Source: Sacculina carcini (Eukaryota; Arthropoda; Thecostraca; Sacculinidae). From it: 64,000 bases of DNA. Positions 47,293-61,236 of this stretch are shown here, in pieces. The notes under the pieces were generated by a model. The model was not told where the DNA came from, did no database searches, and saw nothing but the letters and a program-made list of their open reading frames with translations. The translations under genes and the position numbers were made by a program. Position 1 is the stretch's first letter. Every line of letters starts with the position of its first letter. The stretch lies in NCBI GenBank assembly GCA_916048095.2, contig OU696595.1, positions 3,233,795 through 3,297,794 of the forward strand. Direction: 5' to 3'.

Positions 47293-50200
47293 CTAGCTTA
47301 AAAACACGCCCGTTGTGCGGAGGAATAAATAAAATGAAATTAATATTATATAAAAATTGATATTCATAAAAAATATTATAAATTTAAAAATATATGTAAA
47401 CCCCGGAAAAATGTAAATAGAAAAGCCCAAATGTGAATCTTTATATATTAATTTTGACAAAATATTTTCCCTACACCGCCTCATATTTAAACCTGCCCGT
47501 CGTGAGGAATAATTCAGAACACAAACACGTAACAAACAATGAAAATTCTAGCATGTAAACCCGTTATATCGTTTTCTCGTTTTCTAAGCATCAAAACCCG
47601 CCCGTTGTCGTGAAGAATAATTCAGATTACAAAGACTGTTTTTATTAGATATAGATAGAAGTAGATGCAGAATATTGACCAAAATTTTCGCATTTTCAGG
47701 GCTCATTTTGTCTTTACACCGCTATAACTTTTTCTAAAAATACTTTGCAAATTTTAAAGTTTGACCTATCATGTAGAGAACATAATTTCCTACATTATGT
47801 TGTAAATTTTTAGTGTGTACACCGAGTGGCTGCCGAGTAATAACTGGCAGAAAATTGATCAAGGCGGACCAAGGCATTCTTCAGGGTTCATTTTGTCTCT
47901 ACACCGCTATAACTTTTTCTAAAATTATTTTTCAAATTTTCAAATTTAACCTATCGGGTAGAGAACATAATTTTCAACATTATGGAGTAAATTTTTAGTG
48001 TTTACACCAAGTGGCTGCCGAGTAATAACGGGCAGAAAATGGACCAAGGCGGGGTGTCGGTGGAAATGACACGGTCTTGAATATACGGTTATATCTTTAT
48101 GTAAGCGCATTTATGTAAACGCATGGCGTTTACAGAGTTATAATTTTCAACATTGATATGCGCGTCGAAATTTTTCGACAGTACTGGACAATATGGAACT
48201 ATCCACCTATTATCAACATCATGTTCTCCCACCGTAGTTCGGTAGCAGCCATCTTGAATTGATCTTCTCCTGTAAGTGGGATAGCCATCTTCGCTAATCT
48301 GCGTGTTCAGTTGAAGCCGCTATGGGTAATTTTTTGAGCATTTACCATGCAAGGGGAATTGTAATTGAGAGCGCCACATGGTCCATGTACCATGTGCCTC
48401 TTTACGATATCAAAGAGTATAGGGTCACTCTGCTGATGAGGAAGCTCTGCTGAAATCACGGAGTCTATATCGTTAGGATTTATATGGGAAATTAGCCATA
48501 GTTATATATGAGCATGTGGGAGTCCTCTTTTTGCCTACTCTACTGTGTACACAAAGCTTCTTACTGGTCCAAATATCTGAGATTTATTATTAAACATTAA
48601 GTTTCATCAAAATGTGAAGTTTCAATCTAAATACTCTAGTTATCAAGTCTTGTCTATTGGAATTTCTTTGGCCAGTTAGAAGCTCGTTTTCAATATCTGT
48701 CCATTTTGGATTTGATGTGAAAGTTATGAAGAGGTCAGGTTTACCGAAATTCCGAACATATGTCATTGCATCCTGAGTCCTTTCATACATGTACCGAGGA
48801 CCACCTGTAAATGCTGCTGGTAATATACAGAGTTGACCAATATCGCTAGCCTGTCCGTCGTTATTAATGTGGTCTCTCAGGTGTATATATGAGTCAACTC
48901 TGAGCTCTCTTTGGTGAGTTTTTATGTACAGTAGTCTTTCTGCCTCTATCTTTGCGTACATATCAACGGCGTACTAATGAAAGAGGTTTTGGCCCCTGTG
49001 TACAGCGTTAAAAGAGTTTTCTCGTACCATAAGCTGATATGAATAAAGTCAATACACGACACAGTTTTCGTACTGCCATGTTGTGGTATGCCAAAATGAT
49101 AACCATCTTCTCCCGTAGGAAACAAAAGTGGGTACTGGAGGGCGTCATAGGAGCGTCTCACAAACACGTTGTAATGTTGCATCGCGGTAGTGTAATACAA
49201 TATCACGTTTTCCGTGCTGTTCGTCTCTCAAAATAACGGCAACGTCGCTACACTCAGGACGATTGAATCGTCTGGTATCGTCGAAATCGTCGTCGCTGTC
49301 CGTTGTTTTGACGAATTGATTGTTCTACCATTCGTTGGTATTCACTGGTGTGGACATCTGGAATTTTTCAATTTAATTCTGACTATAATTATTGAACTGG
49401 AAGAATCCTCACAAATAATGCACGATATTAGGAAGTTTTCAGTTTTTTTCAATAGGCTCCTTTGTCAGCAATTCATTTTTCAATAGGCTCTTTTGTTGTA
49501 ACAATAGACTCCTTTGTTGTTAAACGCTGTGTTAAATCTATCAGTCGTCGGTGGAAATGACATGGTCTTGAATAAACGGTTATGTTTTTTGGAATGTTAA
49601 TTTTACATATTTGAAAAATAGATCATCTTGTAGAAGACACAATTTCCAATCTGTGGATATAAAAAACTGTAAATTCTGTTGAGCAGTTTTCCTTAAACCC
49701 GTGGCATAAAATCACCAAAATGTGAAAAACTCGTTTGTGCACACACAAACACACGCACACACAGAATAACCTTTTTATTATTATAGATAGATAGAAGTAG
49801 ATGAGAGAATATTGACCAAAATTTTCGCATTTTTCAGGGCTCATTTAGGGCACCGCTAAAACTTTTTCTAAAATTATTTTTCAAATTTGAAAATTTAACC
49901 TATCGTGTAGAAAACATAATTTTCAACATTATAGTGTAAATTTTTAGTGTGTACACCAAGTGGCTGCCGAGAAATAACTGGCAGAAAATGGACTAAGGCG
50001 GGATGTCGGTGGAAATGACACGGTCTTGAATAAACAATTATATCTTTTGAAATGTTGACACTACATATTTGAAAAATACATCATCTTGTAAAAGACAAGA
50101 TTTCCAATCTGTGGATATAAAAAACTGTAAATTCTGTTGAGCAGGTTTCCTCAAACCCGTGGCATAAAATCAGCATAGCATAAAACCCGCCCGTTGTGCG

Positions 50201-50311
50201 GAAGAATGTTTGAGTGTTTGAATGTTTGAAGCCCCTGGCATAAAATCACCAAAATGTGAAAACCTCGTTTGTGCACACACACACAGAAAAACGTTTTTAT
50301 TATATTATAGA
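47293..50311 (-). mobile_element. Helitron D, carries a decayed Rep gene
   Basis: The minus-strand 3' end is CTAG at 47293-47296 with hairpin CCGCACAACGGGCG and a T-rich spacer. The 5' end TCTATAATATAATAAAAACG is at 50311, directly against the CTAG of Helitron E. A further 5'-end-like TCTATAATAATAAAAAGG lies at 49787, so the body is composite. Internal repeats of a TACACCGCTATAACTTTTTC type occur at 47715, 47910 and 49855. Confidence 0.6.
48105..49310 (-). pseudogene. Helitron Rep (HUH replication initiator) fragment
   Basis: Minus-strand coding of the Helitron_like_N/Rep region, in several frames. In order: RRFNRPECSDVAVILRDEQ (~49260), RRSYDALQYPLLFPTGEDGY (~49150), then DMYAKIEAERLLYIKTHQRE (~48960), YIHLRDHINNDGQ, LPAAFTGGPRYMYERTQDAM, DLFITFTSNPKW (~48720), the HUH motif in KRGLPHAHI (His-Ala-His codons at 48508-48516), DIVKRHMVHGPCG (~48400), EDGYPTYRRR (~48270) and DNRWIVPYCPVL (~48190). 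At least three frameshifts and two stops break it, and the helicase domain is absent. Direct repeats of a GTCGGTGGAAATGACA segment flank it (48056 and 49548). Same orientation as the Helitron termini. Confidence 0.85.
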
Positions 50312-53300
50312 CTAGCATTTAAACCCGCCCGTTGTGCGGAGGAATTCATAAAATGGAATTAATATTCATAAAAAATATTCCTAATTTAAAAAGAAAATGA
50401 AAACTCATAAGTGTCTTACTCAATAGAAAAGTCCAAGTGTGAATATTTATATTTATATTTTTAAATTATATTTTCCCTCAACCCGCCTCATATATAAACC
50501 CAACCATTGTGCGGAATAATTCAGAACACAAACATGTAACAAACAATGCAAATTCTAGCATGGAAACCCGCCCGTCGTGCGAAACAGTTCATACTATTAA
50601 ATTTGTATTCAATTCATAAGAGAAAATAAATATGAATTAAAAAAGAGTTGAGTAAACCCAAAAAAATCCTATTTAAACCTGCCCGTCCGGCTAAATAATT
50701 CAGAACTCTGACACAAAACAATGAAAAATGACTAATTTTTTTATCACACTGTTTTCAAAATATATTTATAACTCAACATCAACATCTAGCATTAAAACCC
50801 GCTCGTTGAGCAGAACAATAAATAAAGTATAATGAATATTGAAATAAAAAAAACGATTAGAAACTAAAAAATAGGAAGTAAACCCATGAAAAGTTTTAAC
50901 CAATAGAAAAGTCTAAATATGAATGTTTTTATTTTAGATGTGGCAAAATATTTTCCCTCGAACAGCCTCGTATTTAAACCCGCCCGTCGTGCGGGACTAT
51001 AAATAGAATATAATGTCAAAATAATAAGTCAAAATATAAGTCAAAATGTGAATATATTTTTTTCTTATTTTGACAAATATTATCCCTCAACCCGCCTGAT
51101 ATATAAATCTGCCCGTCGTGTGGTATAATTCAGAACACAAACACGAAACAAACAATGAAAGATGATGAAATCTTTTCATCAGAATGTTTCCCAACTATAT
51201 TTATTACTTAACATCATTCCCCAATATCATTTGCTTAAGTACTATTTCACTTTTACCGCTATAATATTTATTGTTAAAATTTATATATTTTCCGCTATCA
51301 TTAAAACCCAATATAACCTGAGTCAAACCTACCCAACCCAACCCAACCATTCAATCTTGACCGCTCTCAGCCTAGTCTGAGGTGATTTAACTTATTAGTT
51401 TGTGATCACAAAATATACTGATGCGATCATAATTTGTAATCAGAAGACTGAGATTATCTACCCCAGGGGTCCCAAACACGCGGCCCACCAATACTTTTCT
51501 CTCAACCCGCCAATATAGTATCGGGACCAAACTGTAAGGTAGCTAAATTCACATTTGTTGCATAATGCGATATAATTATACACCATTATCATATTATCTC
51601 ATAATTCCCGGTTAATGCTTCCACTAATGCATCATATTCATACAGTTGTTATTTTTTGGATTACACCGATAATACAGCCCTTGATATTACAGCCGATATT
51701 ATATTATGCAATCTATATTCTGCTACGTATTATTCCTAATACATATATCATCAGATCGCAAAATATATTTATAGGTTCACATCATTCTCCAAAATCATTT
51801 GCTTAAGAGCTATTCTACTTTTATCGCTAGAATATTTACTGCTAGCAAAATATCATATACCTCGCTATCATTTAAACCCACTCTTTATAGATACATTTAA
51901 TTCGCCCGTCGTGCGGAACAGTTCATAAAATATAATTAATATTCAATTCAAATTCAAAAATCACAAAAAAAATTAGTGCAAATTGAAAAAGAAAAACAAA
52001 CCCACAGGAAAATTATAGCTAATATAAAAGTCTAAATGTGAAATTTATGTTTCAATTTAGAAAACATGTTTTTCCACAACACTATCAAAACAATGCAACC
52101 TTCTGTCATCTCTATAATTCCAGGTTAATGCTTCCGCTAAAACAGCATAAGTTGGCATTACATGATATTGCAACCCATATCCTTATGCAGCTTATGCTTA
52201 TGCAACTTGAAATTAAACCAATTAAATTACACAGTTAAATTCAGTAGTTTACTTTGTTCCCAATAGCATTTTACCCGCCCGTCGTGCGGAACGTTATTGA
52301 GGACAATAAAGCCTATATATTCAGTAGAGTGTAGCATTAATTAAACTGTACGCAATAAAACCCCACCATCCATGCTTGGAGATAGTATGATGCATTCTTA
52401 ATTGTGATTGGGCTTCAGTGAAATTTAATCGGTGTATATTCCTGTGTAATCGCAAGTGCGTATAATAGCTGTCAAATTGGCAATATGTCCTTTTGACTTT
52501 ACACCGCCGTAACTTCCTTCAGATACCCTTTGGAAAATTACAAATTATACCGTATTGTAGAAGAAAAGATTTCTAGAACGATGGTATAATTTATTTTTAT
52601 GTGTAACAAATAGTTACTGAGAAATAGTAGAAAAATGAATTAATTTTAGTCATCCGGTGTTCAAGTGTAATTTTGGATGTATTTGAGAATTTTGCCAATT
52701 TTACACGTTTTTTGTATCATTTGTGGGTATAAATTATAGCTTATCTTGTAGAACACAAAATTCTCTACACAGTAGTATATTCCTGTGTAATCGCAAGTGC
52801 GTAAATTGTGATTGGACTTCAGTGAAATTTAATCAGTGTATATTCATGTAATCGCAAGTACGCATAATAGCTGTCAAATTGGCAACATGACATTTTGACT
52901 TTACACCTCCGTAACTTCCTTCAGATACACTTTGGAAAATTAAGAATTATACCGTACTGTAGAAAACAAAATTTCTAGCACGATGATAAAATTAATTTTT
53001 ATGTATGACAAACAGTTCCTGAGAAATAGGTATAAAAATGAATAAATTGTAGTCACCCGGTGTTCAAGTGTAATTTTGGATGTATTTGAGAATTTTGCCA
53101 AATTTACACGTTTTTTGTATCATTTGTGGGCATAAATTATAACTTTTCTTGTAGAACACAAAATTATTCACACAATAGTATAATTTTTATAGCTGTACCA
53201 TTGCTGGTTTTTGAGAAATAGATAGCGGAATATTGACCAAAATATTCACGTTTTTTTGTGCTAATTTTGCCTTTTTGACTTTGTCATTTACACTTCACAC

Positions 53301-53879
53301 CGCCGTAACTTTTTTTTTATACATTTTGGAAAATTAAAAATTATACCGTGTTGTAGATAAAAAATTACCAGCATGATGGTATTATTTATTTAGATGTGTG
53401 ATAATTAGTTTTTCAGAAAAAGAGAAAAAAATATAGAAAATCGGACGCGTGGAGTTTAAATAAAATTTTGAATGCATATTGATTTTTTTCCATTTCAAAT
53501 GTTTTTTATTTAATTTTTGGGTATAAATTATAATTCGTTGAGTAGAACAGAAAATGTTCTACACTGTGGTATAGTTTGTATAGTTGTACCATTGCTGGTT
53601 TAGGAGGAGTAATCTTCAGAAAATTGACCAAAATTTTCGCATTTTTTAGGGTTCATTTTATCTTTTCACCGCTATAACTTTTTTGGTTTAATTTTTAAAA
53701 TTTAAAATGTAGTGTTAAGTGTAGACAAGAAAATGTCCAACGTGATGGTACAAATTGTTAGCGAGTACATCAAGTGATGGCCGAGTAGCAGCTGATAGAA
53801 AATGGACCAAGAAGGGTGGGACAGACAAACAGACACACACACAGACACACACACAGAGGATCTCTTTTATATATATAGA
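50312..53879 (-). mobile_element. Helitron E, chimeric at the duplication breakpoint
   Basis: The minus-strand 3' end is CTAG at 50312-50315 and the 5' end TC is at 53879. From 51066 on it is identical to Helitron B (29500-32313). From 50312 to ~51065 it is second-subfamily sequence like 36975-37540. It is therefore a hybrid made at the 21.6 kb duplication junction. No coding. Confidence 0.7.
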
Positions 53880-56126
53880 CTAGCATTAAGACCCGCCCGT
53901 TGTGCGGAGCAATTCATAACATGAAATTAATATTCAATTCATAAAAAATATGGAAAATTAAAAATGAAATAGGGTACACTCATAAAAATATTAATCAACT
54001 AAAAATTCCAAGTTTAATTATTTTTATTTCGACAAAATATTTCCCCTCAGTCCGCCTTGGTCATTTTTACACCCGCCCGTCGTGCTGAATAATTCAGAAC
54101 TCGAACACGATCCGTTCTGGATCTTGAAGTCAAATTCATCGGCTTTGTGTATGAATTAATTCTACAGAGGAAATTAAACGTTCTATTGTCTATAGTAGCT
54201 GCCCGCGGAGCATTTTTATTAAAAAAAAATTACCTTTTTTTAAATAAGCCATTTGAAAAAATGAACTTAAAAATGGAAACACTTTTTTTAAACCCGCCCG
54301 TCGTGCGGAACAATTCATACAATGAAATTCATATTAAATCCATAAAATATAATGAATTCAAATTGAAAAGCAAGAAATGTAACCTATAAATATCTTAACC
54401 AATAGAAAAGTCTAAATGTGAATATTTTTGTTTCTATTATGACAAATATTATCCCTCAACCCGCTGGATATATAAATCTGCCCGTCGTGTGGTATAATTC
54501 AAAACACAAACACGAAACAAACAATGAAAGATGATGAAATCTTTTCATCAGAATGTTTCCAAACTATACTGCTTAACATGATTCCCCAACTCTATTTGCT
54601 CAAGTACTATCTTACTTTTACCGCTATAATATTTATTGCTAGAATATATATTTTTCCGCTATCATTAAAACCCAATATAACCTTAGTCAAACCTACCCAA
54701 CCCAGCCCAAGCATTCAATCATGACCGCACTCAGCCTAGTCTGAGGTGATTCAACTCATTAGTTTGTGATCACAAAATATACTGATTCGATCATAATTTG
54801 TAATCAGAAGACTGAGATTATCTACCCCAGGGGTTCCAAACACGCGGCCCACCAATACTTTTCTTTCAAACCGCCAATATTATATCGGAACCAAACTGTA
54901 AGGCAGCTAAATTCACATTTGTTGCATAATGCGATATAATTATACACCATTTAAGTCACATTTACATTAGTGAGTCTGGATCTTGAAGTCAAGCCCGTGA
55001 GTTTTGTATATGGATTCATTCCACACGGTAAAATTGAATGTTTGAACCCACCCGCCGTGCGGAACAATTAATAAAACTAAAGTAATACATATTTAAATAC
55101 AAACAGCCAGTCTAATAGAAAACTCTGAATTGTAAAATCTATACCAATAGAAAATTCCTGTTCTGAATTTGCATATTCTTATTCTAATAATTGACGGCAT
55201 ATTATTCAGCCAACCCGCCTCATACTTAAGCCTGTCGTCAGGGATAATTTCGAAGTGTAAACACAAAATAACAATGAATTCTTTAGTATATATATGAAAT
55301 TTTTTCGATAATATTATCTCATAACTCCCGGTTAATGCTTCCACTAATGCATCATATTCATACAGTTGTTATTTTTTTAATTAAACCGATATTACAGCCC
55401 TTGATATTACAGCCGATATTATATTATGCAATGTTTATTCTGCTTCGTATTATTCCTAATACATATATCATCAGATCGCAAAATATACTTGAAGGTTCAC
55501 ATCATTCTCCACCATCATTTGCTCAAGAGCTATTCTACTTTTATCGCTGGAATATTTACTGCTAGCAAAATATCATATACCTCGCTATCATTTAAACCCA
55601 CTCTTTATAGATACATTTAAGCCCGCCCGTCGTGCGGAACAGTTCATAAAATATAATTAATATTCAATTCATAAAAAAATAAGTGCAAATTGATAAATAA
55701 AAACAAACCCATAGAAAAGATTTAGCCAATATAAAAGTCTAAATGTGAAATTTATGTTTCAATTTAGAAAACATGTTTTTCCACAACCCGGCTCATATTT
55801 AAAGCTGCCCGTTGTGCGGAATAATTCAGAACTCAAACACGAAACAAACACAAAGAAAATTGATGAAAAACGACCAATAGAAAAAGTCAAATTTGTAAAT
55901 TTTTGTTTTAATTATTGACGATGTTTTTCCCCTCAGCACTGCTCAAATTCACACCCGTCCTTCGTGTGTAGTAGTTCAGAAGTGTAACACTAGCAATACA
56001 ATGTAACTTTCTGTCATCTCTATAATTCCAGATTAATGCTTCCGCTAAAACAGCAGATGCATATAGTTGGCATTGCATGATATTACAACCCGTATCCTTA
56101 TGCAGCTTGAAATTGAACCAATTAGA
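53880..56126 (-). mobile_element. Helitron C, duplicated copy, 3' portion
   Basis: Equivalent to 32314-34560. CTAG at 53880-53883 abuts the TC of Helitron E. Confidence 0.55.
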
Positions 56127-56128
56127 CG

Positions 56129-57849
56129 GAGGCTCAAAACTCTGCTTTTGAGGCGAGCAAACGGGCGCTAGCCCACGCATCTCGTCTAGCTTTTCCTTGG
56201 AACGATGCCCCGACCAGAGTGGTGGCCGACAAGTCTGATACAGCTGTGGGAGCGGTGATATTGCAGAAGCAACGTGGAGTGTGGTTTCCTCTAGCACACC
56301 ACTCACGGAAGCTTCAGGGTGCACAGCTTCGCTGGTGTACAGGCGACAAAAAACTCCATGCGCTCTTTAGTGCCATAAAACGTTTTCGCCACTTGCTAGA
56401 AGGCCGCCCAGGACTCCAACTGTGGACTGACCACAAGCCGCTCACATACGCTTTCACCAGCTCATCCGAACGTTCGCCGCGCGTACAGAGCCAGCTTGCG
56501 TTCATTAGTGAATTTTCGACCGACATACGTCACATCAACGGACTCGACAATGTGGTTTCCGACTGTCTGAGTCGGCCACCGACGCCCGTCTCCAGAGAAT
56601 CTACGCACCATTCGTCCGTCGTGTACACGGAAGCGCAGCAGAATATGGATTCGTCGCGTTTGGCGAAAGCACAGTACCAGTGTCCCTGCAACGTGAGGTG
56701 TACGAGCGGTTCCACAACATGCACCATCCCAGCGCCAGAGTGACACGCCGCTTGATCTCAGAAAGATTTGTGTTTTCTCGGCTCTCCTCGAAAGTTGCCA
56801 CATGGGCCAAAAGCTGTTTGCATTGTCAGCAGTGCAAAGTCGCGCGGCACCAGCGTACTCCTCTTCGTCGCCCACCTCTGCCTTCCGGTCGATTTGAAAG
56901 TCTCCATGTGGACATTGTAGGCCCTCTACCCGAGGTCAACGGATACCGGTACATATTCACCGTGATTGATCGGTTCACTCGCTACCCGGAGGCGGTTCCG
57001 ATGGTAACAGCGACAGCACCGGAATGCGCTAAAGCTTTGTTGGACTGGGTGGCCAGTTTCGGCATGTGTCTCTCTATCACGTCAGACCGAGGGCGTCAGT
57101 TTGTCTCTGACCTCTGGAAAGAGTTGTGGGCGTTACTTGGAGCACAATTAACCACGTCCTGCGCCTACATGCCCCAACAGAACGGTCTGGTTGAGCGCAT
57201 GCACCGGCAACTGAAGGCATCATTGACAGCTGCACTGCAAAATAATATCAATTGGCCATCAGCTCTCCCCGTCGTACTAATGGGAATGCGTTCGTCGTAC
57301 AAGCCCGACATAGGAACGTCGTCTGCAGAACTCGTTCTGGGGGAGAAATTCCGGCTTCCAGGTCAATTTTTCACTGAGACTCATCCAGTTCCAGCGAGTG
57401 AGATGGCGCGCCAGTTGGTGAAGTCATTTGCTGACTTAAAGCCTGTCCCGACAGCTTGGCATCGCCGCTATGACGCCCACCGGCCTTTCATCTGACCGTC
57501 ACTGTCAACCGCTTCGCACGTGTTCGTAAGGGTGGACAGCGTTAGAGCTCCGCTATCTCCTCCATACCAAGGACCATATGCGGTGATTCATCGAGGGGAG
57601 AAGGCGTTTGTGATAAACAATAACGGCAAGGAAGATACGGTTGCAGTGGACCGACTGAAGCCCGCACATTTGGAGCGGAGTGACCAGACTTCACAGACGC
57701 CACTAGCGGCCTCGTCTCCAGCGCCAGTTCATGCTGATTCACCACAGACGCCAGCTCAAACTCCATCGCCAGCGTCAACATCTCCGCCGACTGTCAGAAT
57801 CTGGTCCCGGCGCTCCAGACCAGTGCGGCCTCCATATCGCTTCAGGTAG
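56129..57849 (+). pseudogene. pol: Ty3/Gypsy pol fragment, duplicated copy
   Basis: Copy of 34563-36283 at offset 21,566, with the same truncation, the same frame change near 56671 and the same TGA at 57493-57495. RNase H, integrase zinc finger, DDE residues and GPY/F are as described there. Shared lesions show that it arose by segmental duplication, not by transposition. Confidence 0.85.
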
Positions 57850-57874
57850 TCGGTGCAGGCACCTGTGGGGGGGC

Positions 57875-58122
57875 TGTGGCCAGTGACCCCGCTCGTCGTA
57901 TATTTATATGGATATATGGCAGCGGCCAGTGTGTTGGCTATCCATACTGACGTCACTGCGTGTATGAGTGTGTGTGTGATATTGCTTGTATGCCTGTGTG
58001 CATGTGCGTGTGTGTGAGTGTCACTGGACACAAGTTGCGTTGTACGTTCGTTCACCCTTCACTGTGTAATACATTCATTCGCTCATCAACCACGCCAGTG
58101 TTGCATACGCCGTGCTGCTACA
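57875..58122 (+). repeat. 3' LTR of Gypsy fragment, duplicated copy
   Basis: TGTGGCCAG ... GCTACA. I see no difference from 36309-36556. Confidence 0.8.
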
Positions 58123-60877
58123 ATAGTAGAAAAATGAACTAATTTTAGTCGCCCGGTGTTTTTTGGTAATTTGTGTAATTTGGTACTTGGTGTCCATGGT
58201 AATTAGTGTAATTTTGGATGTATTTGAAAATTTTGATAATTTTACACTTTTTTATCATTTGTGGGTATAAATTAAAGCTTATATTGTAGAACACAAAATT
58301 ATCTACACAGTAGTATATTCCTGTGTAATCGCAAGTGCGTCAATGGTGATTGGACTTCAGTGAAATTAAATCAGTGTATATTCATGTGTAATCGCAAGTG
58401 CGCATAATAGCTGTCAAATTGGCAATATGTCCTTTTGACTTTACACCGCCGTAACTTCCTTCAGCTATACTTTGGAAAATTACAAATTATACCGTATTGT
58501 AGAAAACAAGATTTCTAGTACGATGGTATAATTTATTTTTATGTAAGTCAAAGTGTCCAAGTGTGAATATTTGTGAAAAGTGAAAAGTCCAAGTGTGAAT
58601 ATTTTTATTTTTATTTTTACATAATATTTTCCCTCAACCCGCCTCATATATAAACCCACGCATTGTGCGGAATAATTCAGAACGCAAACACGTAACAAAC
58701 AATGAAAATTCTAGCATGTAAACCCGCCCGTCGTGCGAAACAGTTCATACTATCAAATTTGTATTCAATTCATAAGAGAAAATAAATATGAATTAATAAA
58801 GAAAAGAGTAAACCCAAAAAAAATCCTATTTAAACCTGCCGGTCGTGCTGAATAATTCAGAACTCTGACACAAAACAATGAAAAATGACTTATTCTTTTT
58901 CATAATGTCTTCAAAATATATTTATAACTCGACATCACCATCTAGCATCAAAACCCGCCCTTTGTGCAGAACAATAAATAAAGTAAAATGAATATTGAAT
59001 TAATAAAAAATGATTAGAAATTAAAAAAGAAAAAGTAAACACATAAAAAGTCTTAACCAATAGAAAAGTCTAAATGTGAATGTTCTTATTTTAGATGTTG
59101 CAAAATATTTTCTCTCTAGAAAATTTTTATTAGAAAAATATATATTTGTAAATTCTTGTTTTAATTATTGACGTAGTTTTTTTCCTCAACACTGCTCAAG
59201 TTCACACCCATCCTTCGTGCTCAGTAATTCAGTACTTGTCTACACTTAACACTAAATTTTAAATTTTAAAAATAAAATCAAAAAAAGTTATAGCGGTGAA
59301 AAGACAAAATGAGCCCTGAAAAATGCGAAAATGTTGGTCAATTTTCTTAAGACTACTCCTCCTAAACCAGCAATTACAATTTACAATTTGCAATTTACAA
59401 TTAGCAACTTACAATTTGGTTTCTATACTATAATGGCGAGCTGCGAGAAAACTATTGGTGGGCCGCGTGTTTGAGACCCCTGGCGTAGATAATCTCAAAC
59501 TTCTGATTAGAAATTATGATTGAATCGGTTCATTTTGTGATCACAAACTAATAATTTGGATCACCTCAGATTAGTCTGGGTTAGGTCAAGATGGGGTGGT
59601 TGGGTTGGGTTTGGTAGTTTTGGGTCAAGTTATATTGGGTTTAAATGATACCGAAATATATGATAGCGGTTAAAGTTGCGGTAGCGGTAAAAGTAGAATA
59701 GTACTTGAGCAAATAATGTTGGGGAATGATGTTAAGTTCTAAATATGTGTGGAAAACATTCTGATGAAAAGTTTTCACCATTTTTAATTGTGTTTGTTTC
59801 ATGTTTTATTTCTGAATTATTCCGCACGACGGGGTTTGAATATGAGGCGGGTTGAGGGGAAATATTTTGTCAAAATTAGAACAAAAATGATTAAATTTGG
59901 ACTTTTCATTTGGTTCAGATTTGTATGAGTTTACTTTTTTAATTTGCAATATTTTTCATGAAAAAGTATGAATTTTATTACATGAATTGCTCCTCACAAA
60001 GGGCGGTATTTCATGCTAATAGAAAACAATATATCTAAATTCAGCAACACACATGATTCTGGTATCACGTTGTAAAATATGATTTACGACTGTTACTCAG
60101 GGTCATATTCGGGTAGAAAGCATGCAAATACGCTGTTCAAGTGGAAAATCCACATGACCATGATAAATTCAGCTATATCGCGTACACTGGCCATTTGAGG
60201 TGCGCTGCGATTCTGAGAACAAAACTCAATTTGCCCAAGTATTTGTGGTCTTTGTGGCTCACACTTGCCGTCTGATAAACCAGTCATGTAGAAACTCACC
60301 GACACATACACACACATTTGCATACACACACACACACCAACACGTATTCACACAAGCATACTCGCACACATAAACACACCCAGCTCAGTTAATATAAAAA
60401 ATTAAGATGACCTTTTGTTGCAAATGCAACTTTTGTATCATAGAATCTGTTTGTCATAAGGAGCACAAAATCTTGTAGAACACAAAATTCTCTACACAGT
60501 AGTATATTCCTGTGTAATCGCAAGTGCGCATAATAGCTGTCAAATTGGCAATAAGTCATTTTGAATTTACACCGCCGTAACTGCCTTCAGATATATTTTG
60601 GAAAATTAAAAATTTTACCGTATTGTAGAAAACAAGAGGTCTAGCACGATGGTATAATTTATTTCTATGTATAACAATTAGTTACTGAAAAATAGTAGAA
60701 AAATTTATTAATTTTAGTCTCCCGGTGTTCAAGTGTAATTTTGGATGTATTTACGAATTTTGCCAATTTTACACGTTTTTTGTATCATTTGTGGGTATTA
60801 ATTATAACTTTTCTTGTAGAACACAAAATTATCTACACAATATTATTATTTTTATATAAGTATTATCTACACAATAG

Positions 60878-60910
<33 letters not shown>

Positions 60911-61236
60911 CATTCTTAAAACAAACCTTAGTATACTATTTTTTTCCTGTTTTGTCAAAGATCACATTTAGATTACGTTTTTTATTTGACCTTGCAGAGA
61001 CAAAATTACTATAACCATTTTGGTGAGTTATTCAAGAGCTTTAAAATGGTGTTTGAATAGTGTGTCTAGGTGGTCAAACAGCTGAGATATTTTTGCTGAC
61101 CGACGGCAATTTTAGCTGAAAAGATCTTCGAGGTCAAACTTTACGGTGTTATATCTCGGGAACAGTGCGAGCTAGAATACTAAAATTCTATATTTTTACA
61201 CCACTCAGTGAGTTCTATAAGCCTACCAAAAAAGAA
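58123..61236. repeat. Duplicated Helitron fragments and unrecognised DNA
   Basis: Counterpart of 36557-39666, including the inverted Helitron fragment at 59231-60019. The (TA)n tract near 60880 is 4 bp longer than in copy 1. Confidence 0.6.
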
